DNA from: Flavobacteriales bacterium
Lineage (GTDB): Bacteria; Bacteroidota; Bacteroidia; CAIKAF01
Direction: 5' to 3'
Assembly (NCBI GenBank): GCA_022402535.1
Contig: JAKRSD010000015.1
Coordinates: forward strand, 106,970-170,969
DNA: 64,000 nucleotides
Shown here: positions 35,734 through 44,703 of the stretch, piece after piece
Numbering within the stretch: position 1 is the stretch's first letter
Layout: every line of letters begins with the position of its first letter
Program-made: the position numbers and the translations under genes
The notes under the pieces: generated by a model
The model's database searches: none
What the model saw: only the letters and a program-made list of their open reading frames with translations
Told to the model about the DNA's origin: nothing

Positions 35734-36585
35734 ATGAAAACAATTTCTCTTTCTGCTCTTGCCTTATTTGTTGTGCTTTTTGTAGCCTGCGGACCTAATC
35801 ATAATGAACCTGCACATGGTTCACCAACGCCGTTATCCGATTCCACAAATCAGGTGGATGCTCACAATGCACAAAATGCATTAGACTATTTAGGCATTTA
35901 CAAAGGAAATATTCCGGAAGTTGGCGAGGTGCAGATTTCACTTTATGAAAATAATCTGTACTCCTATAAAATTATTATAACCCAAAACAACATGCCCGAA
36001 TTTATTGAGGAAAAGGGAAAATATACCTGGAGCGAAGATGGGAATTATATAACCCTGCAGGCGCAGGATGCCGCCCCCAATACATACAAAGTGGAAGAAA
36101 ACCGGTTAATATGGCTAAACGAAAAAGGAGAAGTGATACAAGGTGAAGATGCCGATTTGTATATGCTAAAAAAACAAACCGAAATAGGTGTAGAAGAACC
36201 GGAAGCTGTACAGGAAAAGATGAAACCCGCATCTCCAAAGAAAGATATGCCTTTTTACAACACCCGGTGGGTTTTGGTTGAACTAAACGGCAAGTCGGTA
36301 AAATCTAAAAAAATGAAAGAAGCTTTTTTGGTTTTTGAAGAAAAGGAAAAAAGGGTTTCCGGAAACGGAAGCTGCAACAGTTTAAATGGGAGTATTGAAC
36401 TGAAAGAAGGAAACCGCCTTACGTTCGGAAATATTGCGGCCACTAAAATGGCATGCATAGACGATAATGTGGAAGATGCTTTTTTTGCCATGTTGGGCAA
36501 AGTTGATCAATACACCATCAACGGAAATACATTATCGCTAAACAAAGGAAAAATGTCGCCATTAGCCCGTTTTGAAGGAAAATAA
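35734..36585 (+). CDS. Lipoprotein with NlpE-like and META (HslJ-like) domains
   Basis: 283 aa. Lipobox VACG gives lipid-modified C19. Residues about 48-145 resemble the NlpE N-terminal beta domain (ALDYLGIYKGNIPEVGEVQISLYENN), but the CxxC of NlpE is absent here. Residues about 170-283 are a META domain (TRWVLVELNGKSV, GNGSCNSLNGSIEL, ATKMACIDDNVEDAFFAML), found in heat-shock and copper/novobiocin resistance proteins of the envelope. The stop codon is immediately followed by the ATG of the next gene, so both are probably one operon. A role in envelope stress is plausible but unproven. Confidence 0.8.
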   Translation: MKTISLSALALFVVLFVACGPNHNEPAHGSPTPLSDSTNQVDAHNAQNALDYLGIYKGNIPEVGEVQISLYENNLYSYKIIITQNNMPEFIEEKGKYTWSEDGNYITLQAQDAAPNTYKVEENRLIWLNEKGEVIQGEDADLYMLKKQTEIGVEEPEAVQEKMKPASPKKDMPFYNTRWVLVELNGKSVKSKKMKEAFLVFEEKEKRVSGNGSCNSLNGSIELKEGNRLTFGNIAATKMACIDDNVEDAFFAMLGKVDQYTINGNTLSLNKGKMSPLARFEGK

Positions 36586-37344
36586 ATGAAACGAATATTC
36601 AATATATTATTGGTTTTATTTTTTTCGATCGTTGGAATAGAGCTCTTTTCAGAAGCAATGCATTGGAAAAATTTGATGTTTTATTCCAAACCGTTTATTC
36701 TTCCTTTGCTGGCGTTGCTTTTTTGGATTAAGTCTTTTCAGATACCGATTAATATACGGTGGTTAATTATGGGGTCGTTTGTGTTTGCTTGGATTGGAGA
36801 TGTTTCGTTGCTGCTTACTCCACAAGATATACATGATACTGAAATAGCAGGAGTACCCAAAAGCAAATATTATTTTTTGTTGGGTTTGTCCGCTTTTTTA
36901 ATCAGACATCTTTTTATTTTTCCTGTATTCTCAAAACCTGTATCAGGTTCATCGGAAACACTTTTCAAAACTAAGAAAATCTACTTTTTGCCTTTGTTGT
37001 TATATTTTATTTTGATGAATGTAATTATTGCTCCGGCAGTATATCAAAATCCCGATAAAAGTATAGCCACTATACCTGTAATAGTTTATTCTGCGATTCT
37101 GGTATCCATGGTTGCTTTTGCTCTGAATAGATACAATGCGGTTTCGGCGAAAAGCTTCAGCATGGTGTTCTTTGGAGCGCTGTTGTTTTTATTTTCCGAT
37201 TCGTTAATCGGAATTAATTTTCTGGCATTAAAAACACCTATGCCCTATGCCGGATTCGTAATTTTTTTCACGTATATCGTATCGGAAGTTCTTATTATCT
37301 TCGGATTATTGGAAGAGTATAAGCCTGTTTCAACTTCAAGATGA
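36586..37344 (+). CDS. YhhN family membrane protein (lysoplasmalogenase-like)
   Basis: 252 aa, about eight transmembrane helices. Family marks are SKPFILPLLALLFW, FAWIGDVSLLL (acidic residue within a helix), GLSAFLIRHLFIFPVF and the pair FFGALLFLFSDSLIGIN. Characterised YhhN/TMEM86 proteins hydrolyse the vinyl ether bond of lysoplasmalogens; activity here is unproven. No intergenic gap to the lipoprotein gene upstream. Its 3' end overlaps the convergent minus-strand gene by 9 nt. Confidence 0.85.
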   Translation: MKRIFNILLVLFFSIVGIELFSEAMHWKNLMFYSKPFILPLLALLFWIKSFQIPINIRWLIMGSFVFAWIGDVSLLLTPQDIHDTEIAGVPKSKYYFLLGLSAFLIRHLFIFPVFSKPVSGSSETLFKTKKIYFLPLLLYFILMNVIIAPAVYQNPDKSIATIPVIVYSAILVSMVAFALNRYNAVSAKSFSMVFFGALLFLFSDSLIGINFLALKTPMPYAGFVIFFTYIVSEVLIIFGLLEEYKPVSTSR

Positions 37345-37896
37345 TTTTTTCGTTTTCAATCTGAAATGATAGGCCAATCCGGCAGAAAATCGCAATTCAT
37401 GTAAGGGTTGTGAGGTTTGTTCTCTCCCATTAAAATTTCCGGCAACACCCTGCACTTTTAAAAATAAATGGAACAATGGTCCTGTGTAAATATTTACGCC
37501 TGCTGAGGCCGACATTACCGGGATAACCGATAACGCATTGTTTCTTTCGCCTACCAGCGACGCCCCCGGATGAAATCCGATAAAGGGATCTATCCGCCCG
37601 GTTTTTACAGGATGTACAGCTATACCGGCAAAAACAGAATGATTGTGTTTAAGTACGTCTGACCGGATCGGGATATGGTACCAAACCTGTCCGCCCAGGG
37701 TAACCCGGTCGTGCAGAAACCAGTCGGTATCGCCTTGTACATAAGCAGTAAATATACCGGGAGCAAAACGATATCCTCCGGCCAGGTTACCTTGAAACAA
37801 TACCATCCCTTTTCTGCCCGTCTCCGCGTTTTGTCCCAGCAATCCGGTAAAAGAGAAAATTAAAAATACAGCCATCATTATCCTTTTGGTTTCCAT
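37336..37896 (-). CDS. Probable outer-membrane beta-barrel protein
   Basis: 186 aa with a signal peptide (MMAVFLIFSFTGLLGQ within the first 25 residues) and amphipathic strands such as GNLAGGYRFAPGIFTAYVQGD, VTLGGQVWYHIPI and LRFSAGLAYHFRLK, the last ending in the aromatic pattern common at barrel C-termini. It overlaps the upstream minus-strand gene 37878-38528 by 19 nt, so the two are co-translated. Function unassigned. Confidence 0.6.
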   Translation of the reverse strand: METKRIMMAVFLIFSFTGLLGQNAETGRKGMVLFQGNLAGGYRFAPGIFTAYVQGDTDWFLHDRVTLGGQVWYHIPIRSDVLKHNHSVFAGIAVHPVKTGRIDPFIGFHPGASLVGERNNALSVIPVMSASAGVNIYTGPLFHLFLKVQGVAGNFNGREQTSQPLHELRFSAGLAYHFRLKTKKSS

Positions 37897-38528
37897 AAAC
37901 GGGCAATTTTATAATTAGCACTTATACTGATCAGCAGGTGGCCTTCCCATCCCGCATTTTTATGTTTTTCTATTTCCACATCTTCTCCGTGTATGTGGGC
38001 ATGCAATTCGGGTCCCAGATGAAGCATGTATTGGCATTTGAGTGAGATGTCAAAACGGGGTGTTATATTAAAGTGGGTTCCCAATCCGGCCTGTACTGCC
38101 GAACTTCCGCGTTGTTGTCGTTCTTGTGGGCGATTCACGGGTGTAATGCGGGTATGATCAAAACAATGCCCGGCCACAATGAAGGGAGTTACCGGACGGG
38201 TAAAGTTTTTGGTTTTTATCAGATAATACATCACCGACCAGCCAATGTGATAATCTCTCCGGTAGGCTTTTTTCTGAATGTCAGTATGCAGATAATCAAA
38301 ATACCATTCCGTATTTATGCGGTCTGTCAGCTGAAGTCTGAAATGCCCCCCGCTCCCGATGCCGGTTTCATCAAATTTTCCGTGGCTGAATGTGCTTACC
38401 GTGGAGCGTACACCCAAACTTAAATTCCCCCCGGAATCAAACAGACTCCGGAACGGTTTTTTTTGTGCAAAAACTCCACAGGGAATAAATAAAAAGAGCA
38501 TTAAACAGGCTGCTTTTAACGTTTTCAT
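37878..38528 (-). CDS. Probable outer-membrane beta-barrel protein
   Basis: 216 aa with a signal peptide (MKTLKAACLMLFLFIPCGVFAQ). The mature part has strands expected for an eight-stranded barrel (GGNLSLGVRSTVSTF, HFRLQLTDRINTEWYFDYLHT, SSAVQAGLGTHFNITPRFDISLKCQYMLHL) and a His-rich loop (ELHAHIHGEDVEIEKH) that might bind metal. First gene of a two-gene unit with 37336-37896. No close family recognised. Confidence 0.65.
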   Translation of the reverse strand: MKTLKAACLMLFLFIPCGVFAQKKPFRSLFDSGGNLSLGVRSTVSTFSHGKFDETGIGSGGHFRLQLTDRINTEWYFDYLHTDIQKKAYRRDYHIGWSVMYYLIKTKNFTRPVTPFIVAGHCFDHTRITPVNRPQERQQRGSSAVQAGLGTHFNITPRFDISLKCQYMLHLGPELHAHIHGEDVEIEKHKNAGWEGHLLISISANYKIARLWKPKG

Positions 38529-38626
38529 GGTGTAAAAAATAAGCGGAAACCTGTTTCATATTATTCGGAGTTGTTTTCTATTAACCCATTTGGGTCTCCG
38601 AATATTGTATAAAAAGTAGTATCTAT

Positions 38627-39070
38627 TTACAAATACCTCACCTTGAGGGTGCTTATGGTGGTTTTGCCTTCGGTGACGGTAACGGCAAATGATTTGAATT
38701 TGGGTTTCATAAAACCCGTGTGATAATAATCTGAAAAACCAAACCCTTCTTCGGGCATTCCATACCAGGTATATTCCATTTTTCCGTCGGCATTTTCATC
38801 ATCCAGCATGGTTATCCCATAAACTCCGGGAGGCAAATCCAGATTAACTTTTAAAGTACCGTTGGTTACATTGTTTCCTTTAGGAAAAGTTTTATTCAGA
38901 AATGGGGTTTCTTTGTCAAACGTAGCCTGGTCTTTATAAATTCCCAATACCACATTTCCTTTTGATGATTTAAGATTGGTTATGCTGAGTGATACACTCT
39001 GTGCATTAATATGAAATGCAGAAATCGAATAAGCGATGATGACTAATATGGAGTGGATTAATAGTTTCAT
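38627..39070 (-). CDS. DUF2141-family secreted protein
   Basis: 147 aa with a signal peptide (MKLLIHSILVIIAYSISAFHINAQ). Typical DUF2141 features: VSLSITNLKSSKGNVVLGIYKDQATF at the start of the domain, DLPPGVYGITMLDDENADGKME with a calcium-like acidic loop, and MPEEGFGFSDYY. These proteins are small beta-sandwich envelope proteins of unknown role. Separate from its neighbours by about 80 nt or more on each side. Confidence 0.85.
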   Translation of the reverse strand: MKLLIHSILVIIAYSISAFHINAQSVSLSITNLKSSKGNVVLGIYKDQATFDKETPFLNKTFPKGNNVTNGTLKVNLDLPPGVYGITMLDDENADGKMEYTWYGMPEEGFGFSDYYHTGFMKPKFKSFAVTVTEGKTTISTLKVRYL

Positions 39071-39109
39071 AAAGTGTATAACATCAGGTTAGGGGAAATG
39101 TTTTTTGAA

Positions 39110-39146
39110 TAATAAAAATAAAAAAAAGTCCATAAAAATGGACTTT
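39110..39146 (-). terminator. Terminator downstream of tRNA-Leu
   Basis: AAAGTCCAT / ATGGACTTT (39125-39133 with 39138-39146), 4-nt loop, followed on the minus strand by a long T-rich run. It starts 4 nt after the tRNA 3' end. Confidence 0.85.
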
Positions 39147-39149
39147 TTG

Positions 39150-39231
39150 TGACCTGGGGGGGACTTGAACCCCCACGAGTTGCCTCATACGCCCCTCAAA
39201 CGTACGTGTCTACCAATTCCACCACCAGGCC
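39150..39231 (-). tRNA. tRNA-Leu (anticodon GAG)
   Basis: 82 nt on the minus strand. Acceptor GGCCTGG pairs with CCAGGTC (one G-T), D arm with GTG/CAC stem and TTGGTAGA loop, anticodon stem TACGT/GCGTA with loop TTGAGGG (anticodon GAG, reading CUC/CUU), long class II variable arm GAG-GCAA-CTC, and T arm GGGGG-TTCAAGT-CCCCC. Discriminator base A; CCA is not encoded (CA follows). It lies between adk and a terminator and may be co-transcribed with hpt-adk. Confidence 0.95.
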
Positions 39232-39243
39232 GGCGGTTTTACG

Positions 39244-39822
39244 TCAGGCTTTCGCCTCTTCAACGCGGGCGCAAATATCAGAAAAAATCTGTTCTATTTC
39301 GCCTATGCCGTTTACAATTTTTACTTTTCCGCTCGCGGCATAAAAATCTTTCAACGGAAAGGTTTCATTTTTATATACCTCAATACGGTTGCGAATTACT
39401 GATTCATCGGCATCATCGCTCCGGCCCGAAACTTCGGCACGCATTTTCAGCCGTTTTACTAATTCTTCTTCTTCCACTTCCAGTGAAATAACCGAAGAAA
39501 TAGAAGTGCCTTTTTCACTTAGGAATGCATTTAATGCTTCGGCTTGTGGAATGGTACGCGGAAATCCGTCAAAAATAAAGCCCTTGGCTCCGCTGTTTTT
39601 TTCTACTTCGCCTCTGAGCATACCAATCGTTACTTCATCGGGTACCAGTTGGCCCTTATCTATATAACTTTTGGCCAGAACACCCAGTTCGGTTCCGCCT
39701 TTTATATTGGCTCTGAAAATATCTCCTGTTGATAAATGAACCAGTCCGAAATGTTCGGCCACTTTTACGGATTGAGTTCCTTTTCCTGCGCCCGGAGGGC
39801 CAAATAATATCAGGTTTAACAT
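39244..39822 (-). CDS. adk: Adenylate kinase
   Basis: 192-aa cytoplasmic enzyme interconverting ATP + AMP and 2 ADP. P-loop GPPGAGKGTQ (8-17), AMP-binding HLSTGDIFRANI, the GFPRTIPQAEAL motif, and the lid arginines in KMRAEVSGRSDDADE. The short lid (no zinc cysteines) and length match other Bacteroidota Adk. Four nt downstream of hpt in the same operon, with tRNA-Leu 12 nt after its stop codon. Confidence 0.97.
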   Translation of the reverse strand: MLNLILFGPPGAGKGTQSVKVAEHFGLVHLSTGDIFRANIKGGTELGVLAKSYIDKGQLVPDEVTIGMLRGEVEKNSGAKGFIFDGFPRTIPQAEALNAFLSEKGTSISSVISLEVEEEELVKRLKMRAEVSGRSDDADESVIRNRIEVYKNETFPLKDFYAASGKVKIVNGIGEIEQIFSDICARVEEAKA

Positions 39823-39826
39823 AATG

Positions 39827-40375
39827 CTATGGTTTCACTTTATAAATATCGGGCAAATTGCGCCCAAGTTCGTTATAATCTAATCCATACCCCACAATAA
39901 AATCATTCGGTATGGAAAGGGCAGTATAATCAATGTTTCTATCGCCCTTATAAGTATCAGGTTTTAAAAGAAGAGTACAAATTTTTAAGGATGCCGGCTC
40001 GTCCTTCTCAATACGTTCAAAAAGCTTTTGCATGGTTAATCCCGTGTCTACAATATCTTCCAGAATAATTACCTCTTTCCCTTTCAGGTTTTCGCTGAGG
40101 TCGGTAACCAAACTCACGGACCCCTGCGATTCCATCCCATGATAAGATTTCGCTCTGATAAAAGTAACCGTACAGGCAACCGTAATATGTTTCAGCAGGT
40201 CAGATGTGAACATAAAAGCCCCGTTCAACACAGAAACAAATTTAACTTCGCGTCCGGCATAATCCGTATTGATTTTCACCGCCACTTGTTTCACCGCCTC
40301 TGAAATTTGGGCATGAGTCAGGTATTTCTCGAAAGAAATGCCCAATAGCGATATTTCAGAAGCTCCTGTTTTCAT
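39827..40375 (-). CDS. hpt: Hypoxanthine phosphoribosyltransferase
   Basis: 182-aa purine salvage enzyme converting hypoxanthine (and often guanine) with PRPP to IMP/GMP. The PRPP-binding motif VVILEDIVDTGLTMQ (family EDIxDTGxT) is complete, with the flexible-loop AKSYHGM and the base-binding FIVGYGLDYNELGRNLP. Operon with adk (4-nt gap). A minus-strand TACCTTTG box ends only 4 nt before the ATG, so transcription may begin at or very near the start codon. Confidence 0.97.
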   Translation of the reverse strand: MKTGASEISLLGISFEKYLTHAQISEAVKQVAVKINTDYAGREVKFVSVLNGAFMFTSDLLKHITVACTVTFIRAKSYHGMESQGSVSLVTDLSENLKGKEVIILEDIVDTGLTMQKLFERIEKDEPASLKICTLLLKPDTYKGDRNIDYTALSIPNDFIVGYGLDYNELGRNLPDIYKVKP

Positions 40376-40379
40376 GGCG

Positions 40380-40387
40380 CAAAGGTA
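40380..40387 (-). promoter_or_regulatory. -7 promoter box of hpt-adk
   Basis: TACCTTTG on the minus strand, exact TAnnTTTG match, 4 nt from the hpt start codon. The spacing would give a leaderless or nearly leaderless mRNA. Confidence 0.45.
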
Positions 40388-40421
40388 ACAATTCCGGGAT
40401 ATTATCTTTTCGATGTCGGAT

Positions 40422-40655
40422 TTACTGTCCGCATTCCCATAGGTCGGTAGAGTCTCCGGGAACCGGATCTATCAGGTAGATATTTCCATTTTCGGGACAT
40501 ACTTTCTGGGTGCCTATGAAGTACGTTCCGTTTCCGCCGGGAACCGGAGCATATTTTCTACATGTATAACATTCCTTTTTAACACAGCCTGAAGCCAATA
40601 AGGATATCAGAAAAACGCCTGTAAATGTTTTGAAAATTGTACTTTTTGCACGCAT
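40422..40655 (-). CDS. Small lipoprotein, unknown
   Basis: About 77 aa. Signal and lipobox LLASGC put a lipid-modified cysteine near residue 24 (from the start at 40655); alternative ATGs lie at 40658 and 40664. The mature part has several more cysteines (KKECYTCRKY, QKVCPENG, LWECGQ) which could form disulfides in the periplasm. The upstream membrane-protein gene stops at 40664, essentially touching this start. No family recognised. Confidence 0.6.
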   Translation of the reverse strand: MRAKSTIFKTFTGVFLISLLASGCVKKECYTCRKYAPVPGGNGTYFIGTQKVCPENGNIYLIDPVPGDSTDLWECGQ

Positions 40656-40663
40656 CATTATCA

Positions 40664-41077
40664 TTATAAAGCCCCTTCAAAATATATACCTTCCGGAGAT
40701 ATATAATAAGCCAAAAGCCGGCCCAGCATGGCTATCCATACCAAAAAGTAAAAGCCCATCGGAAGTACGGAAAACCATGAAATTTCAACATCATCCAGTC
40801 GTTTTTTTATGTTGCGGGCAATGGTGAGCCATGCATAAAAATAAGCAATAACACTGACCAGCAATAACCACGAAGAAGAGGTGAGCACCCAGGGCCAGGT
40901 GGCTATAGACAACAACCGGTAAGTCCCGTCGGCCAGATAATGATAGGCCTGAATGCAGATTCCTGTTAGAATGTAAAGTAATATGCCGAGATGAGCCACA
41001 TAATACGACGGCTCAAAAATGATGGGTTTACGCTTTTCTTCCTGATCAAAAAGAGAGACCGGTTTTTGATTTTCCAT
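40664..41077 (-). CDS. Small membrane protein, unknown
   Basis: 137 aa with three to four hydrophobic helices (about 27-46, 58-84, 103-127), a short charged N-terminus and a cytoplasmic basic loop (ARNIKKRLDD). It lies between the bacilliredoxin gene (9-nt gap) and the small lipoprotein gene (touching), so all three minus-strand genes look like one operon. No family recognised. Confidence 0.65.
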   Translation of the reverse strand: MENQKPVSLFDQEEKRKPIIFEPSYYVAHLGILLYILTGICIQAYHYLADGTYRLLSIATWPWVLTSSSWLLLVSVIAYFYAWLTIARNIKKRLDDVEISWFSVLPMGFYFLVWIAMLGRLLAYYISPEGIYFEGAL

Positions 41078-41086
41078 CTGTATCTA

Positions 41087-41503
41087 TTAACAGAATTGGT
41101 CGTAGCAGGCTTTCAGATGCTCGGCAATCATATCTGCACTGCGGCCTTCGATCATATATCTTTCCACAAAATGAACCAGTTCGCCATTTTTGAAGATAGC
41201 AATGGAAGGTGACGAAGGAGGATAAGGCAGCATGTAACTGCGTGCCGTTTCGGTAGCTTCGCGGTCTACACCTGCAAATACGGTTGCCAGTTTATTGGGT
41301 GTTTTGCTGTGGGTTAGGGATTTGAGCACACCGGGGCGGGCCGTTCCTGCCGCACATCCGCAAACCGAATTGATAACCATCAGCGAAACTCCGTTACCGG
41401 CTTCACTAAAAAAGTTTTTTACGTCTTCTGAAGACTCTAAAGATTCAAAACCGTTATCGGTAAGCTGCCCGCGGCAGGGATTTACTATTTCTTGTGGATA
41501 CAT
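41087..41503 (-). CDS. BrxA/BrxB (YphP/YqiW) family bacilliredoxin
   Basis: 138-aa thioredoxin-fold protein. The active site is NSVCGCAAG, the CGC motif of bacilliredoxins, followed by ARPGVL and PPSSPSIAIFKNGELVHFVER (cis-proline region). In Firmicutes these remove bacillithiol from proteins; Bacteroidota homologues are common and some make bacillithiol, but no biosynthesis gene is in this window. First gene of a three-gene minus-strand unit. Confidence 0.92.
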   Translation of the reverse strand: MYPQEIVNPCRGQLTDNGFESLESSEDVKNFFSEAGNGVSLMVINSVCGCAAGTARPGVLKSLTHSKTPNKLATVFAGVDREATETARSYMLPYPPSSPSIAIFKNGELVHFVERYMIEGRSADMIAEHLKACYDQFC

Positions 41504-41617
41504 ACTTCTTGAATTGATAAAATGAACATTATACTTTCAGCCGACAAAATTAACCAAATACTTTTAGCTTTGTTTTTAAATGGCATAATACCAAAATCAG
41601 GAAAAAAGAGTAAAAAC

Positions 41618-44476
41618 ATGAAAAAAACAGCATGGATACTGGCCGGCTTTTTATTGGCAGGTCAGGTGGCTTTGGCCCAAATCAAGGGCGTGAAGCTGGT
41701 GGAAGAAGTGAAAAAATCAGGCGATGAACTGGTAATTCCTTATAAAAAATATGAGTTGGACAACGGACTTACGGTAATTATCCACGAGGATAAAAGCGAC
41801 CCGATTGTTTATGTGGATGTTACTTATCATGTAGGGTCGGGAAGAGAGCTTCCGGGCCGTTCGGGATTTGCCCACTTTTTTGAACACATGATGTTTCAGG
41901 GTTCGGACAATGTGGCCGATGAGGAGCATTTTAAAATTGTAACCGAATCAGGTGGTACACTAAACGGAACCACCAACCGCGACCGAACCAATTACTTTGA
42001 AACCATGCCCAGCAATCAGTTGGAAACCGCTCTGTGGCTTGAAGCTGACCGTATGGGTTTTTTTCTGGATGCGGTAACCATCGAAAAATTTGAAGTGCAG
42101 CGGGCCACCGTTAAAAATGAGCGCGGACAGAACTACGATAACCGTCCGTACGGACTGGTGGGCGAAAAAATGGGCGAAGTGATGTATCCCTTCGGGCATC
42201 CGTATTCATGGACTACTATCGGGTATATTGATGACCTAAATGCCGCTACATTAGATGATCTGAAAAACTTCTTCCTGCGTTGGTACGGACCAAACAATGC
42301 CACGCTTACTCTGGCTGGCGATGTGGATGTAGATCAGGCGCTGAAATGGATTGTGAAATACTACGGTTCCATACCCCGAGGTCCTGAAGTAAATGATCCC
42401 AAACCGGTAGTTCCCGTGCTGGACTCAAAAAAGTATATTTCTTACGAGGACAATGTGAAATTTCCACAGCTGAATATGCAATGGCCCACCGTACCCATGT
42501 ATTCTGAAGATGAAGCCGCGTTGGACGCTCTGGCATTTGCGCTGGGCGGTGGAAAAACATCTCCTTTATATCAAAAATTTGTAAAAACTCAGGAAGCACA
42601 AAGTGCTTTCTCGTACCATCCTACCTCAGAATTAGCCGGAACTTTTGATATTTTCCTACGGGCTTATCCCGGAAAATCGCTGGCCGATATGGAAAAAAAG
42701 GTGAATGAAGTTTTTGATGAATTCATCAAAAACGGAGGAATGACTCAGGATGTATTGGATCGTTTTAAAGCGAAAATGGAATCCGACAAAATCAACTCCC
42801 TGCAATCGGTCAGAGGCAAAGGGGCGCAGTTAGCGGCATACCAAACGTTTGAAGGAAATCCGAATTTGATCGGAAAAGAGCTTGCCCGCTACAAAAACCT
42901 TACCCCCGAGAAGGTAAACGAAGTTTTCCGGAGATATATTTACAACAAAGCCTGTGTGGTTTCAAGTGTGGTGCCCAAAGGGCAGGGCAGTTTAATTGCC
43001 GGGGCCGATAATGCCCGCCGCCCGCAAACGCCGGCGAATTTTAAAAATGATATCAGTGAGTATCAAAACCTGAAATACAACAAAGGGAAAGACAATTTCG
43101 ACCGGAGCAAACGCCCCGCTCCCGGAGCAAATCCTGTGGTAAAAGTGCCCGAATTCTGGAGCCTGAAATCAGACAATGGTTTGGAATTTATCGGAACTTC
43201 ATACAACGAACTTCCCGTAACCAATATTACCGTATATGTAAAGGCGGGACAAATCCGTGAAACGGAAGACAAAGCCGGTACCGCTTATTTGTTGGCAAAT
43301 CTGATGAGTGAATCTACCCGGAATTTTACCGCAGAAGAAATCAGTGCCAAGCTCGAAATGTTGGGAAGCAGTCTGGACGTTTCTTCTTCCCGAGAAGACA
43401 TCATCATTTCTGTAACCACGCTGAACAAAAATTTGGATGCTACCCTCGAATTGATGAACGAAGTGATGTTCCGTCCCAAATTCAGTCAGGAAGAGTTTGA
43501 CCGTTTGAAAACGGAACAGACCCAGGGACTTAAAAACCGCACTACGCAGGCATCCACTCTGGCAAATGATATTTTCAGGAGAATTATGTTGCCAACCGGT
43601 GTGGTCGGTTTACCCGAGCCGGGCACAGAGGCCGGAATTGCCAATATTTCTATGGCAGATGTACGTAGCTTTTATTACACCTGGTTTACACCCGAGAATG
43701 CTAAAGTGTCGATTGTAGGGTCAATATCAGAATCTGAAGTGAAAACCAAATTAGGCTTTTTACAATCTTGGAAAAAAGGAAACGCTGCCTCGCCTCAAAA
43801 GGCTTCCACGGCTAAAGGAAACGGAAAAACCATCTATTTTGTGGATAAACCTGGAGCCGCACAGAGTGAAATCCGTATCGGATGGCCTTCCATTTATTAC
43901 AATGCACTGGGCGAATATTATGCTGCCGGGGTGATGAACTATCCGCTAGGAGGAGCTTTCAACAGCCGTATAAACCTGAATCTTCGCGAGAAAAACGGAT
44001 GGACTTACGGAGCCCGCGCCGGATTTACGTCTACCGATTACGTAAATGTATATGTGGGTTCGGCCGGGGTAAAACTCGAAGCTACCGACAGCGCCCTGAG
44101 CGAATTTGTACGCGAAATCAAAGAATTTAAAAAGAATGGCTTGAAAGCGGATGAACTGGCTTTTGCCCAAAGTGCCATCAGCCAAAGTGAGGCACTGAAA
44201 TACGAAACACCGGGTCAGAAATCAGGCTTCCTGAAACTGATTATGGATAATGGATATGACAAAGATCTTTCGGCAAAGCGTAATAAAATCGCGGCTAAAA
44301 TGAGCCTGACCGAAGCCAATGAATTGGCTCGAAAGCTGCTGAATACCGACGAAATGGTAATTGTGGTGGTTGGCGATAAAGCCAAGCTGGCCGATAAAAT
44401 GAAAGCCCTGGGTTACGAGTTTAAAGAACTGCCTGCCAATGTGGAAGGCTTACAAGAAAAATTGAACAATAAATAA
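41618..44476 (+). CDS. M16 (insulinase/pitrilysin-type) metallopeptidase, two-domain
   Basis: 952 aa from the ATG at 41618, chosen for its signal peptide MKKTAWILAGFLLAGQVALA; the ORF-track start at 41522 adds 32 unrelated residues. The active N-terminal M16 domain has the inverted zinc motif HFFEH (H86, E89, H90) within GRSGFAHFFEHMMFQGS, with downstream glutamates. A second, inactive M16 half (about 535-930) completes the clam shell. Exported to the periplasm, probably degrading peptides. A TAGCTTTG -7 box at 41565-41572 precedes it. Single gene ending in a strong terminator. Confidence 0.93.
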   Translation: MKKTAWILAGFLLAGQVALAQIKGVKLVEEVKKSGDELVIPYKKYELDNGLTVIIHEDKSDPIVYVDVTYHVGSGRELPGRSGFAHFFEHMMFQGSDNVADEEHFKIVTESGGTLNGTTNRDRTNYFETMPSNQLETALWLEADRMGFFLDAVTIEKFEVQRATVKNERGQNYDNRPYGLVGEKMGEVMYPFGHPYSWTTIGYIDDLNAATLDDLKNFFLRWYGPNNATLTLAGDVDVDQALKWIVKYYGSIPRGPEVNDPKPVVPVLDSKKYISYEDNVKFPQLNMQWPTVPMYSEDEAALDALAFALGGGKTSPLYQKFVKTQEAQSAFSYHPTSELAGTFDIFLRAYPGKSLADMEKKVNEVFDEFIKNGGMTQDVLDRFKAKMESDKINSLQSVRGKGAQLAAYQTFEGNPNLIGKELARYKNLTPEKVNEVFRRYIYNKACVVSSVVPKGQGSLIAGADNARRPQTPANFKNDISEYQNLKYNKGKDNFDRSKRPAPGANPVVKVPEFWSLKSDNGLEFIGTSYNELPVTNITVYVKAGQIRETEDKAGTAYLLANLMSESTRNFTAEEISAKLEMLGSSLDVSSSREDIIISVTTLNKNLDATLELMNEVMFRPKFSQEEFDRLKTEQTQGLKNRTTQASTLANDIFRRIMLPTGVVGLPEPGTEAGIANISMADVRSFYYTWFTPENAKVSIVGSISESEVKTKLGFLQSWKKGNAASPQKASTAKGNGKTIYFVDKPGAAQSEIRIGWPSIYYNALGEYYAAGVMNYPLGGAFNSRINLNLREKNGWTYGARAGFTSTDYVNVYVGSAGVKLEATDSALSEFVREIKEFKKNGLKADELAFAQSAISQSEALKYETPGQKSGFLKLIMDNGYDKDLSAKRNKIAAKMSLTEANELARKLLNTDEMVIVVVGDKAKLADKMKALGYEFKELPANVEGLQEKLNNK

Positions 44477-44499
44477 GAATTAGTAAGTATTACTATTAT

Positions 44500-44531
44500 A
44501 AAGCCGCCTGTTACTTACGGGCGGCTTTTAT
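44500..44531 (+). terminator. Terminator of the M16 peptidase gene
   Basis: AAAGCCGCC (44500-44508) pairs with GGCGGCTTT (44520-44528), followed by T's. 23 nt after the stop codon. Confidence 0.85.
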
Positions 44532-44703
44532 TTTGACTTAAAAGGGATGTGTTCTGTGTGATTAGTATAAAAAACGGTTTACATAGTAAACTAAACCCAA
44601 TTTATATTCCGCCAAAAATCTGAAAAATATCGAATATTGGCGAACTATAAAATTTAATATATTCTGATATATAGTATGTTATATATGTTTTTATTCTCTT
44701 TAA